Shown here piece by piece: positions 17,101 to 24,829 of a DNA stretch of 64,000 bases. Source of the stretch: a bacterium (lineage in GTDB: Bacteria; Actinomycetota; Acidimicrobiia; Acidimicrobiales; CATQHL01); NCBI GenBank assembly GCA_026708055.1, contig JAPOVS010000038.1, positions 55,788 to 119,787 on the forward strand. Reading direction: 5' to 3'. The position numbers were made by a program, and so were the translations under genes. The notes beneath the pieces are model-generated. The model searched no databases, was not told the origin of the DNA, and saw only the letters and a program-made list of their open reading frames with translations. Position 1 is the stretch's first letter. The number at the start of each line of letters is the position of its first letter.

Positions 17101-18802
17101 TGCCGAATACTCGGTGACTGACGGCATCGTCACCGGTCCTGCCATCGACCAGATGTTGTCGACGTACCGGATCCTCCGTCCCGTCTTCGACCCTTCAACG
17201 ACTGAACTCCTGTTGACGCCATCAAGGCGCGAAGTCATCCGTGAGCACCTGTACCGAGAACTGACGAAGGCCTCCTACGACAGGACCACCCGGCGACGCT
17301 GGGTGCAACTCGTGCGCCAACTCCTTGACGAAGGCACCCAAGTCGATCTGCGCTGCGAACTCATCCATGTGCAGTTGGGAGTAGCGGCGACAAGTCTCAA
17401 ACCCCGACGCGAAGTGCGGGCCAGGATTGAGGACGAACTCGTTCCCGTTTACTTGCAGCACCTCAACGAGGACGGCGTACCGGAACTGGAGGCGGCCCTC
17501 ACGCCACCCGAATCGCAACCGAAGCCGCCGCATGTGGGGCCTACGAGCGACAGCCGCCGCCCGCCAAGCGGTAGTCCCGCTGGAGCTACCGCTGAGGCTC
17601 CTCTGCAAGCCGAGAAGACTGAGGCGGCAACGCCCGACAGCAACATCGAAGCGGCCACGCCCGTCGCCGACGATCCGATCACGGGTCGCCCACGCGTGTT
17701 GATCGGCGCTGCATCAGGCTCCTTCAGGGGTGGGCGCGAGATCTTCTTCGACCCTCAAAGCCCCGACGAGAAACTCAACAATCCGCACATCTCGATCACG
17801 GGTGAGACCGGGACTGGCAAGACTCAGGCAACGAAGGCAATCCTCAGCGAACTCCTCCCGCTCGGCATCCCGGCTCTCATCCTTGACTTCAAAGACGACT
17901 ACGCCAAACCGGACTACGCCGCCGTGGAGGGTCTCACCGTCCACGATGCGTCACTTGGAGCGCTGCCGTTCAATCCGATGGTGCCGCCAATCGACAAGAT
18001 GACCGGCTACGCCAATCCCACAGCACATCTGCACGAACTCTCCAACACGCTGCAGCGCATCTACGGGCTGGGTGACCAGCAGGCCTTCGCTCTCCGCGAA
18101 GCGATGAAGGAGACCTACGCCATCGCCGGTGTTGGCACCAAGCCCTTCGTCCCGGATCCCTCCCAGCAGTACCTCCCGTTCGAGGCGATCAAGGACGTGT
18201 TGGTGCGAGAGAAGTCCACAACATTGCTCGGGCGACTGTCTCCGGTGTTCGATCTCGGGGTGTTCAGCGAGGGTGATGCTGCTCTCAAGTTGTCTGACCT
18301 GCTCGAAGCACCGACCGTGATCAGGCTCAGCCAACTGCCCGGCGACCAGGTGAAGAACGCCGTCGCCGAGTTCTTCCTGATGGCGATGCACTCCTATCTC
18401 ATGCGACGCGAACAACCCCACGTCCTGCGACAGGTGCTCGTGCTTGACGAAGCGTGGCGACTAGTCTCCTCGCGCTTCCTCAAGCCATTGATGCTCGAGG
18501 GCCGTGCCTTCGGACTAGGCGTCATCGTGGCGACACAGTTCCCGCGTCACCTGCCCGAGGAGATCTCAGGCTCGACAGCGACGCGCCTGTTCTTCGGTCA
18601 GACGAAGGCCGAGCAGGTCCGCGAGATCCAGCGGACGCTGGTCGGCAAGACCAGCGGTCCCGACGCGGACAACGTCGATCGGGTGGTCCGAGCTCTCGCA
18701 CCGCTGGAGTGCGTCATGCAGAACGCGCAGCACGCGCCATGGGTGCGCGTGAAGGTAATGCCCTACTACGCGCGGCTCAAAGAGGAACTTTCTAACGAAT
18801 AG
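14126..18802 (+). CDS. Large nuclease/HerA-FtsK-type ATPase (DndH/DptH-like)
   Basis: 1558 aa from ATG 14126. The N-terminal 270 residues are helical. A Lys/Pro-rich then acidic linker follows (about 280-355). The centre has 'LTPLHPLLLWHYMEYT'. At about 968-987 'LVIDGADSQFTVTIVEVKAH' has the D-x(n)-E-x-K pattern of a PD-(D/E)XK nuclease core. A second Pro-rich linker precedes a C-terminal HerA/FtsK-like motor: Walker A 'GETGTGKTQ' (about 1226), 'ALILDFKDDY', Walker B 'VLVLDEAWRL' (about 1437) and 'VIVATQFPRHLP'. Size, domain order and position as the last gene match DndH/DptH, the restriction motor of phosphorothioation systems. No modification genes (dndB-E) occur in the window. Probable role: DNA translocation and cleavage in anti-phage defence (inference). 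Confidence 0.7.
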   Translation: MNSAQMADEASREATLIAELLAHAVRNAEGNTGVLIRDLHLDSAAVCAQLRRLGEEGLDLRIAYLNPDASEAALGAGIPSEEFDTSVEQAERWRNERGLDALIVVVSESDQAKLTSLEDFVLIGPSSLRGLLVERAQLELSEINDVLPRWWGIIGHDEQTSFIDLLDYFLALEGLGPEQVKEAAATSINMLGLLPDPALFDDPNENQLRKRLEENRVLALRLANFSEDDRAKVDAALAAEEDHERRARLQAQLRTLQQHRRGGEMALSASDARELLKAKARKPKPKPKPEPNGDAPDDPPPPQPSSLTALAAGALLRPTADNAEPDDADSREPDDADDTAPASLAQAVEELTSELDNLEQTVRPEPIRVTLPSGTQIDGEVQTDVLALVGRMVDESRCGGLARVLGADIAAMVRNFQQSAELIESWDLAKIAYLIEAFAETDSHFDPIRQAFEQYGAARRDLLPMVRELCVEPLLVAVSPSSAPLVAAVVDTYQCLVTTLRDDHTALHEAFAEDARALLERVLLIDTVFLDNGSSLVALLTPLHPLLLWHYMEYTRVLSNQRDFLEIRDRELVFSELDRNGVPLFLPSLGVPRLVSQHGALSLPYAGKFGSLPQFSETANASDPKDGLEPIRKLLEAFIDMHPSSAEGLRLAVLEPPDAAQFLLACCDLADRKDAKLRGAHITVLRSRAGVGTELDLSADEERRIQQRFGDHANRRFTFETIRVAEEDLAPPDGLMCHIYIAVDQTKRLHANASGQPQRIQPLTNRRRLAYRLSSDTLDLEPEPGGILADYSKLAQLAVGSTILSYSLIHQAEDLRARLQEGARQVPWYVVIDGHVDRDLEIGGLRILTARERTRDVAAFTRSSDAFRRSLRDVVRQFNTSVNDDALDSILVSLSELLDAGLLALRPGKSGEIVVPHVKGILGMMVSVKHLRDTAPPGLDRIVLSLDSEEARRWLHLHDNKDNSRSDLLVIDGADSQFTVTIVEVKAHQNAPAEYSVTDGIVTGPAIDQMLSTYRILRPVFDPSTTELLLTPSRREVIREHLYRELTKASYDRTTRRRWVQLVRQLLDEGTQVDLRCELIHVQLGVAATSLKPRREVRARIEDELVPVYLQHLNEDGVPELEAALTPPESQPKPPHVGPTSDSRRPPSGSPAGATAEAPLQAEKTEAATPDSNIEAATPVADDPITGRPRVLIGAASGSFRGGREIFFDPQSPDEKLNNPHISITGETGTGKTQATKAILSELLPLGIPALILDFKDDYAKPDYAAVEGLTVHDASLGALPFNPMVPPIDKMTGYANPTAHLHELSNTLQRIYGLGDQQAFALREAMKETYAIAGVGTKPFVPDPSQQYLPFEAIKDVLVREKSTTLLGRLSPVFDLGVFSEGDAALKLSDLLEAPTVIRLSQLPGDQVKNAVAEFFLMAMHSYLMRREQPHVLRQVLVLDEAWRLVSSRFLKPLMLEGRAFGLGVIVATQFPRHLPEEISGSTATRLFFGQTKAEQVREIQRTLVGKTSGPDADNVDRVVRALAPLECVMQNAQHAPWVRVKVMPYYARLKEELSNE

Positions 18803-19011
18803 GCGCTACTCGTCCAGCGAGCATCGTCTGAGCGTCCTACCCGGTTGGTCGGACAGGTGCTGCGATCTGAGGGGTCCAGTGCGTTGGGGCCTCGCGAGTC
18901 CGACAGTAAGACGTGTCGAGACAAGGAGGTGCAACGCACTGCCTGGGAGGGCCAGCCCTCGGACCCCAGTCGGCCCGGCCCCGGAGGCAGGCCCCGTACA
19001 ATGCCCCCGGC

Positions 19012-20577
19012 ATGCGCGAACAGCCCGCGGGGGAGCCCTTCGAGCCGCACCCGCGGCGCTGGCTGATCCTCGCCGTCCTGTGTTCGTCGATGGTGATGGT
19101 CTTCAGCAACCTCGGTTCGATGAACGTGGCCCTGCCGACCATGCAGACGGCGCTGGGGGCCAGCGGCTCGGACCTGCAATGGATCACCGACGCCCACATC
19201 CTGACCTTCGCCTGCCTGCTGCTGCCGCTCGGCGCGCTCGGTGACCGCCGAGGTCGAAAGGGGGTGCTGCTCGCCGGGACCGTGATCTTCGGGGTGGCCA
19301 GCGGGCTGGCAGCCTTCTCGACAACCGCCGGGCAGGTGATCATCTACCGGACCGTGATGGGTGTCGGCGCCGCCCTCGTCATGCCCGCGACGCTGTCGAT
19401 CGGCGCGGTGATCTTTCCGGCGTCGGAGCGAGCCAAGGCCGTCGCCGCCTGGTCGGCGGCCGCCGGGCTGAGCGGGATGCTCGGTCCCGTCATCGGCGGC
19501 GTCCTGCTCCGGTACTTCTGGTGGGGCTCGGCCTTCCTGTTCACCGTCCCCGTTGCCGGGGTGGTCCTGGCGCTGGTCGCCTGGATCGTGCCGACGTCCC
19601 GAGACGAGGGACGACGGCCGCTGGACGCGGTCGGCTCGGCGCTGTCGATCGTGGCGCTCGGCTGCCTGCTGTACGGGATCATCGAAGGCCCCGAACTGGG
19701 ATGGCGCAACCCTTGGGTGATCGGGGGCTTCGGCGTGGCGGTGGTGGGATTCTGGGCCTACGCCCGCTGGGAGCGCCGGGTCCGGTTCCCCATGCTCGAC
19801 CCGGCGTACTTCGGCAACCGGGTCTTCACCCTCGGGGCCGTCTCCGCCGTCTGCACCTTCTTCGCCCTGTACGGCATCGTCTTCATCCTCACCCAGTACT
19901 TCCAGTTCGCGCAGGGCCTCACGCCGCTCGGAGCGGGTCTCCGGATGCTGCCCGTCTCGGTGGTCGTGTTCCTGATCGCACCCCGCATCCCCGCCGTGAT
20001 CGCCCGATCCGGCACGCGGGCCACGATCAGTGCCGGGCTGGTGATTACCGCCGCCGGGATGGCGACGATAGGGATGCTCAGCGCGGCGTCGCCCTACTGG
20101 CCCGCCGCAGTGGGCCTCCTGGTGCTGGGCACCGGGCTCGCCGTGACCATGCCGACCGCCACACACGCCATCGTCAGTTCGCTCCCGCCGCACAAATCCG
20201 GCGTCGGCTCGGCCCTCAACGACATGACACGCGAAACGGGCGGGGCGATCGGCATCGCGCTGCTGGGCTCGCTCCTGTCGGTCGGCTACCGGCAAGGGAT
20301 CTCCGGGAGGCTGGGCGACCTGCCGGCGGAGGTGGCCGAGGCTGCCTCCGACTCGATCGGCGGCGCCCTCGGCGCCGGCGGCGAGCTGCCTGCCGAGGCC
20401 GCCGAACGGCTGCATGGTCTCGCGGTGGATGCATTCGACCGGGGGATGACCCTGGCCGCCTGGGTTGCGGCCGCCGTGCTGGCGCTCGTCGCGGTCATCG
20501 TCTACCGGATGTACCCGAGGCACCGAACCGTCACCCGTCCGGTCGCGCCGGCGGAGGCGGGCGCGGAGAGCGGCTGA
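19012..20577 (+). CDS. MFS drug exporter, DHA2 family, second copy
   Basis: 521 aa from ATG 19012 ('MREQPAGEPFEPHPRRW'). It is a close paralogue of the exporter at 1936-3486, with the same opening 'EPHPRRWLIL', 'ASGSDLQWI', motif A 'LGDRRGRKG' (about residue 75), the internal 'RRVRFPMLDPAYFGNRVF', and the same Ala/Glu-rich loop before the last helix. Fourteen hydrophobic segments and length fit DHA2 (EmrB/QacA) proton-driven exporters. The 209-bp gap after the defence operon shows no gene. The substrate is unknown; two diverged copies in about 20 kb suggest old duplication or separate acquisition of related exporters. Confidence 0.9.
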   Translation: MREQPAGEPFEPHPRRWLILAVLCSSMVMVFSNLGSMNVALPTMQTALGASGSDLQWITDAHILTFACLLLPLGALGDRRGRKGVLLAGTVIFGVASGLAAFSTTAGQVIIYRTVMGVGAALVMPATLSIGAVIFPASERAKAVAAWSAAAGLSGMLGPVIGGVLLRYFWWGSAFLFTVPVAGVVLALVAWIVPTSRDEGRRPLDAVGSALSIVALGCLLYGIIEGPELGWRNPWVIGGFGVAVVGFWAYARWERRVRFPMLDPAYFGNRVFTLGAVSAVCTFFALYGIVFILTQYFQFAQGLTPLGAGLRMLPVSVVVFLIAPRIPAVIARSGTRATISAGLVITAAGMATIGMLSAASPYWPAAVGLLVLGTGLAVTMPTATHAIVSSLPPHKSGVGSALNDMTRETGGAIGIALLGSLLSVGYRQGISGRLGDLPAEVAEAASDSIGGALGAGGELPAEAAERLHGLAVDAFDRGMTLAAWVAAAVLALVAVIVYRMYPRHRTVTRPVAPAEAGAESG

Positions 20578-20685
20578 GGCCGGCCGATGCCCCCGCCCGG
20601 CGAGATCATCGATACCGTCCCCCGTCCGATCGCGTCGGCGGAGACGGGCGCAAGCGCCAGGGACGCCTGAGGCCGGCCGATGCCC
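20527..20685. repeat. Duplicated 3' end of the exporter gene
   Basis: 20527-20592 and 20613-20685 are imperfect direct repeats. Both contain CCCGTCC, a GTCGC-CGG-GGCGGAG-type stretch and the identical TGAGGCCGGCCGATGCCC. The first copy holds the stop of the exporter; in the second the ATG is the start of the FAD-linked oxidase. A local tandem duplication seems to have supplied the intergenic spacer. Confidence 0.6.
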
Positions 20686-22149
20686 AGCGCCGACAGGACC
20701 GTCGGTCGTCGTGACCTGATCTCCGACCTCGCCGCCGCGGTCGGCGCCCGCCACACGCAGACCGACGAGGACATCCTGGCCCCGCTCCTCGTCGACGAGC
20801 GCCGGCGCTACCACGGCGACGCCCTGGCGGTGGTCTCGCCCGCCGACACCGCTGAGGTGGCGACGGTGATGCGCCTCTGTGCCGCCGCCGGCGTCGCCGT
20901 GGTTCCCCAGGGTGGCAACACGGGACTCTGCGGCGGGGCCACCCCTCAGCGCGAGGTGCCGTCGGTGATCCTCAGCCTGCGGCGCATGCGCGAGGTGCGC
21001 CGCATCGACCGGCTGGGCCGCACGATCACCGTCGGCGCCGGCGGCACGGTCGCCGAGGTTGCCGGCGCGGCCGCGGCCGCGGGCCTGCTGTTCCCGCTCA
21101 GCTTCGGGGCCGAGGGCACCGCTCAGATCGGCGGCGCCCTGTCCACCAACGCCGGCGGGACCAGCGTGCTGCGCTACGGCAGCGCCCGCGCCCTCACCCT
21201 GGGCCTGGAGGTGGTGCTGGCCGACGGCACGGTGGCGCGCCTGGGCCGCGGGCTGCGCAAGGACAACACCGGCTACGACCTGAAGCACCTCTTCGTGGGC
21301 AGCGAAGGCACCCTCGGCGTGATCTGCGAGGCCACCCTCGCGCTGCACCCGCTGCCGCGCCAGCGGGCGACGGCGATGGCTGCCCTCTCCGCCGACGCGG
21401 CGCCCGCGCCAGCGACCGGCGCGGGTGGGGCCAGTGCCGGCTTGGAGGTGCTCGGCCGGTTGCTGGACGCGAGCGACGGGCGCGTCAGCGCGTGCGAGTG
21501 GCTGAGCCCCACCACTCGCCTGTTGGCCTGCGCGCAGCCGGGCGGCGCCCGGGATCCGTTCGGTCCCGGCACCGAATCCCTGCTGCTCGTCGAGTTGACG
21601 TCGGGCCGGGCGGGCGATGATCTGCGACGGCTGCTTGAGGAGGTGCTTGCCGGTGCTCTCGCTGACGGTCTGATCTGCGACGCCACGGTGGCCGACGGCA
21701 CGGCCGCCGCCGAGCGGCTGTGGCGGGTGCGCGAGGCGCCGCCCGAGGCCGAGAAGCGCTCTGGAGGCTCCGTCAAGTACGACATCGCCGTCGTGCCCGA
21801 CCGGATGCCCGTGTTCTTGGAGCGGGCGGCCGTCGCGGTCGGCACAGTCCTCCCCGGCGTGCGCATCAACGCCTTCGGCCACCTCGGCGACGGCAACATC
21901 CACTTCAACCTGCTGGCACCGTCCGGGACGCCCCCGGACGCGCTCTTCGACCGCGAGGAACGCCTGACCGAAGCGGTCTTCGACGTGGCCGAATCCCTCG
22001 GCGGCAGCTTCAGCGCCGAGCACGGCATCGGCCAGCGCTGGCGCCACGAACTCGCCCGCCGCAAGCAGCCCGCAGAGCTGGACCTGATGCGCCGAATCAA
22101 GGCCGCCCTCGACCCCCACGGCGTCCTCAACCCCGGCAAGGTACTCTGA
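20680..22149 (+). CDS. FAD-linked D-2-hydroxyacid dehydrogenase (GlcD/D2HGDH family)
   Basis: 489 aa from ATG 20680. The FAD-binding PCMH-type domain shows 'VVPQGGNTGLCGGA' (about 80-93), 'SFGAEGTAQIGGALSTNAGG', 'NTGYDLKHLFVGSEGTLG' and a flexible Ala-rich insertion. The C-terminal substrate domain has the metal-binding 'GHLGDGNIHFN' (about 400), 'SAEHGIGQ' and the closing 'LDPHGVLNPGKVL'. Family members oxidise D-2-hydroxyglutarate, D-lactate or glycolate and pass electrons to ETF, quinone or cytochrome. The closest pattern is D-2-hydroxyglutarate dehydrogenase-like, but the substrate cannot be fixed. A relic resembling its last residues ('LNPGKLL') recurs at about 23064-23107. Confidence 0.88.
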   Translation: MPSADRTVGRRDLISDLAAAVGARHTQTDEDILAPLLVDERRRYHGDALAVVSPADTAEVATVMRLCAAAGVAVVPQGGNTGLCGGATPQREVPSVILSLRRMREVRRIDRLGRTITVGAGGTVAEVAGAAAAAGLLFPLSFGAEGTAQIGGALSTNAGGTSVLRYGSARALTLGLEVVLADGTVARLGRGLRKDNTGYDLKHLFVGSEGTLGVICEATLALHPLPRQRATAMAALSADAAPAPATGAGGASAGLEVLGRLLDASDGRVSACEWLSPTTRLLACAQPGGARDPFGPGTESLLLVELTSGRAGDDLRRLLEEVLAGALADGLICDATVADGTAAAERLWRVREAPPEAEKRSGGSVKYDIAVVPDRMPVFLERAAVAVGTVLPGVRINAFGHLGDGNIHFNLLAPSGTPPDALFDREERLTEAVFDVAESLGGSFSAEHGIGQRWRHELARRKQPAELDLMRRIKAALDPHGVLNPGKVL

Positions 22150-22155
22150 GCTTGG

Positions 22156-22977
22156 ATGGCTGTGGAGATCCGCGGCAGGGGTACAGCGCGGAGCGCCGCC
22201 CGCGGCGCCGACTCGAGTGGGACGGGCTCCATGGCCGATCGCACTGTCGACGGCGCCCGCCAGCCTCCGACTTGTCGATCGCGGCACCGTCGACGGGATC
22301 TGGCCGCCATCGCAGCGGTGGTCGCCATTGTCGCGGCCGCCGCGGCACCCCCGGTCGCGGCACAACAAGGCGACGATGCGGTGCGCATCGTCGCCTTCAA
22401 ACTCCCCGAGGGGCGCATCGAGTCCGGACTCCAGCAACGACAGGACGACGACACCTGGGGCGACCTCCGATTGCCCCGCGTCCGCTTCTTCCCCACGACC
22501 GCCGCCGTGGGCCGCTGGCTCGCCACCTCGGCGCTCACTGTGGGCGACGACGAGGTGCGCATCGTGGCCCGCAAACTCCCCGAGGGGCGCATCGAGTTCG
22601 GACTCCAGCTACGCCAGGACGACAGCACCTGGGGCGACCTCCGATTGCCCCGCGTCCGCTTCTTCCCCACGACCGCCGCCGTGGGCCGCTGGCTCGCCAC
22701 CTCGGCGCTCACTGTGGGCGACGACGACGTCGACGTCTCGCCAACCACCACCCGATATTCCGCCGTGTCTGTCGGCGGTTATCACTCGTGTGGGCTGCGC
22801 AGCGACGGCAGCATCATCTGCTGGGGCGACAACAACTCTGGACAGGCGGAGGTGCCCGCCGGTCAATACACCGCCGTATCCGCCGGCGGTGTGCATTCGT
22901 GTGGGCTGCGCAGCAACGGCGTCCTCGCCTGCTGGAGCGGCAACAGGTATGGCCGGGTGGACGTGCCCACCGGGTGA
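22156..22977 (+). CDS. Secreted protein with two tandem 58-aa modules and RCC1 repeats, truncated
   Basis: 273 aa. The start may be ATG 22156 or ATG 22231. A hydrophobic segment ending 'PPVAAQQ' looks like a signal peptide. Next come two copies of a module carrying 'VRIVARKLPEGRIEFGL', 'DDSTWGDLRLPRVRFFPTTA' and 'GRWLATSAL', and then RCC1-type repeats with 'HSCGLRSDGSIICWGDN' and 'HSCGLRSNGVLACWSGN'. The frame ends at TGA/TAG after 'VPTG', but the DNA that follows still resembles another RCC1 unit (compare 22861-22890 with 22972-23000), with one base lost. The gene is therefore probably cut short by a frameshift. The same architecture appears at 63061. Confidence 0.7.
   Translation: MAVEIRGRGTARSAARGADSSGTGSMADRTVDGARQPPTCRSRHRRRDLAAIAAVVAIVAAAAAPPVAAQQGDDAVRIVAFKLPEGRIESGLQQRQDDDTWGDLRLPRVRFFPTTAAVGRWLATSALTVGDDEVRIVARKLPEGRIEFGLQLRQDDSTWGDLRLPRVRFFPTTAAVGRWLATSALTVGDDDVDVSPTTTRYSAVSVGGYHSCGLRSDGSIICWGDNNSGQAEVPAGQYTAVSAGGVHSCGLRSNGVLACWSGNRYGRVDVPTG
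22372..22719 (+). repeat. 174-bp tandem repeat, two copies
   Basis: 22372-22545 and 22546-22719 are near-identical in-frame tandem copies encoding the 58-aa module of the secreted RCC1 protein. Similarity at the DNA level indicates recent duplication or homogenisation. Confidence 0.85.
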
Positions 22978-23124
22978 TAGACCGCCGTATCCGCCGGCTT
23001 GTCTCTATTGATACCGCAACCGGCATGCCGCGGACTGTTGCAGAAGAGAAGCGCACCCTACGCACCTCGACCCAGCAGGAATCCTCAACCCCGGCAAGTT
23101 GCTCTAAGCAAACGCTCCCCGCCT
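22978..23124. other. Relic stretch after the truncated RCC1 gene
   Basis: It starts with remains of an RCC1 unit (to about 23005), then the left copy of the 59-bp direct repeat, then 'DPAGILNPGKLL' followed by a stop (about 23070-23107). That phrase matches the C-terminal end of FAD-linked oxidases such as the one at 20680-22149. No intact gene is visible. Confidence 0.5.
23009..23067 (+). repeat. Left copy of a 59-bp direct repeat
   Basis: It is nearly identical to 25616-25674 in the same orientation; the core GGCATGCCGCGGACTGTTG is shared exactly, with a few transitions elsewhere. The two copies bracket a decayed helicase and a VapBC-like pair. Confidence 0.75.
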
Positions 23125-24278
23125 CTACAGAGTTCCGCACCTCCCGCGTTGGTATCGGGACCGCCGGATTGCCGCAACCAAGGCATTCGTGATCTGCCGC
23201 TGGCGGCGGTCGTAACCCAAGTGGGCACACATCTCATCAAGGAGTTCTTCGTCGGTGCGCCTGCGACCGTCCGACATGATCCAATCGACGAGTTGGACCA
23301 GTCGATTGAGGTCGTGCTCTTGAATGGGGCGACCGCGCGGCAGCGAGGGATCGCTGCCCCGACCGGAGGCTTCGGCCCGTGCATCCGCTGGTCGAGCGCC
23401 AGCCGCGTCACGACCAGCGATTCGCCCCACGACATACTCCTGTGGCCCACGTCGCGCACCCGCTGGTCGAGCGCTGGCCGCGGCGTCGCGACCTCCTGAG
23501 GCGTCGACAGCGTCGCCGTTCTTCGCCTGTGCGATGGCACGGTACAGTGCCTCCTTAGGGATCGCGCTCTCGGTGCAGCGCACGGGCGTAGCCCGACAGC
23601 GCGGTGCGGGACTCCTCGAGGCGCTGGTGCAGCTCCGGCTGATCCGCAGGCGACACCGCAGCGATCGCAGCCAGGGACTCGTCGAGAAGTCTCGCAAGTT
23701 CACGGCGACGCGGCGTGCCGCCGTGGAAGTCCATGACGAACCCTTCGAGTCCGACGCTCGTGAGTCTCTTGGTGACGGCGTCGATAGCCGCCCGTTTCTC
23801 GGCCACGAACAGCACGCTGCGGCCCCGCGCCATCATGGTGGCGATGACGTTGGCGATGGTCTGGCTCTTGCCCGTCCCCGGCGGCCCCTGCAGCACGAAC
23901 GACTCGCCCGCGAGCGCCGCGTTGACGGCCCTGTTCTGCGACGAGTCGGCATCAAGCACCAAGTATTCGTCAGCCGGCGGCGTGGCGTCGGGCAGAGACG
24001 GATCGACGTTGTGACTGTGATCGCTGCGAAGCAACACTCGTGCATCACCGTCACCTGCGACGGCCGCGATCAGATCGTGGTCCGCGAGCGCAGCGAGATT
24101 GTCCTCGATCTCAGAGGCGCCGCGTCGGTGCAGACCCACGTTGCACATCAGCACCGGCGAGATCCAGCGTCCCGAGTTTCAGATGGCGGTAGTGCAGCAG
24201 CCTGTTGCGTCCCGACACGTCGGTCAGGTCACGCGCCCATTGCTGTGCTGCACGACGGACGCGTTCGATCCGGGTCAC
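23125..24278 (-). pseudogene. Decayed DUF4011-type superfamily I helicase
   Basis: Three pieces of one gene lie in three frames. A GTG at 24278 opens an N-terminal piece with 'DLTDVSGRNRLLHYR' (DUF4011 start) that stops at 24111. The motor piece (about 24154 down to 23555) has 'GESFVLQGPPGTGKSQTI' and 'LFVAEKRAAID' and stops after 'HRERDP'. The C-terminal piece (to 23125) ends with 'TDEELLDEMCAHLGYDRR', the usual tail of these proteins. Intact relatives exceed 1000 residues, so large internal deletions have occurred. Such helicases (DUF4011/DUF3320 group) are often found in defence islands. The gene is not functional as it stands. Confidence 0.75.
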
Positions 24279-24409
24279 CGGTCAATCATTGCGCGACTCC
24301 CGCCGAGTCGGACAATCGCAGTGCAGTCCCCTGACGCCCGACTCGACCCCGCGGAGTGCTCACCTTGGCAGGGTCGCCTGAGGTGAGCGCTGGGCCAGTA
24401 CGCCCGCCA

Positions 24410-24829
24410 CTATCTCTCGTGGCCTAGTTGAACCTTCTGGATGCGATCCCTGTAGACGACGTAGAGGAACGGACCCGGCTCTTGGCAGGCCCTTGCGATA
24501 GCGGGCAGACGCCGCAGGAACTGCTCAGCCATCTCATCGGCGGGAAGGTTGCGGCCGGCCAAGCAGAAGCAGCGAACCCTGAACCTCTCGATGGCTTCCC
24601 GCTCGTGCGGGTGGTAGCGGATCCGCTTGTCCTTCATCAGGACTGCCCAGCCACGCGAACCGGCGAGTTCCAGCCACTCCTCGTCGGGAACTGTCTCGTC
24701 GCCGGGAACGCCGTCGTGCTCGCTGAGCGTCGTCAACGTGAGGCCAGCATCGCGCAGCAATCGGGGAACCTTGAGTCGATCCAGGCTGCGATCCAGAAAG
24801 AGATCAGGCAGCTCGGCGGGATGTGACAC
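24410..24829 (-). CDS. VapC45-like PIN-fold toxin
   Basis: 139 aa from GTG 24829, overlapping the end of the antitoxin gene by 26 bp. The sequence shows the PIN-like pattern of the VapC45 (DUF5615-related) group: 'FLDRSLDRLKVPRLLRDAG' near the start, then 'DEEWLELAGSRGWAVLMKDK' with acidic metal ligands, 'RIRYHPHEREAIE' and the C-terminal 'PGPFLYVVYRDRIQKVQL'. These proteins are predicted Mg-dependent RNases neutralised by a DUF433 antitoxin, which is exactly the gene upstream. The longer frame to 24940 has no homology upstream of the GTG. The pair sits between the two 59-bp direct repeats. Confidence 0.78.
   Translation of the reverse strand: MSHPAELPDLFLDRSLDRLKVPRLLRDAGLTLTTLSEHDGVPGDETVPDEEWLELAGSRGWAVLMKDKRIRYHPHEREAIERFRVRCFCLAGRNLPADEMAEQFLRRLPAIARACQEPGPFLYVVYRDRIQKVQLGHER

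Noticed and set aside
8568..18802. Complete phosphorothioation (Dnd) system
   Set aside because: No cysteine desulfurase, DndC-type PAPS-reductase-like, DndD, DndE or DndB gene is visible, so only the restriction-like part can be proposed.
18766..22437. A 1223-residue open frame on the minus strand
   Set aside because: It is antisense to the DHA2 exporter, the FAD-linked oxidase and part of the RCC1 gene, has His/Gln/Arg-rich shadow composition and no domain; long antisense frames are expected in such GC-rich DNA.
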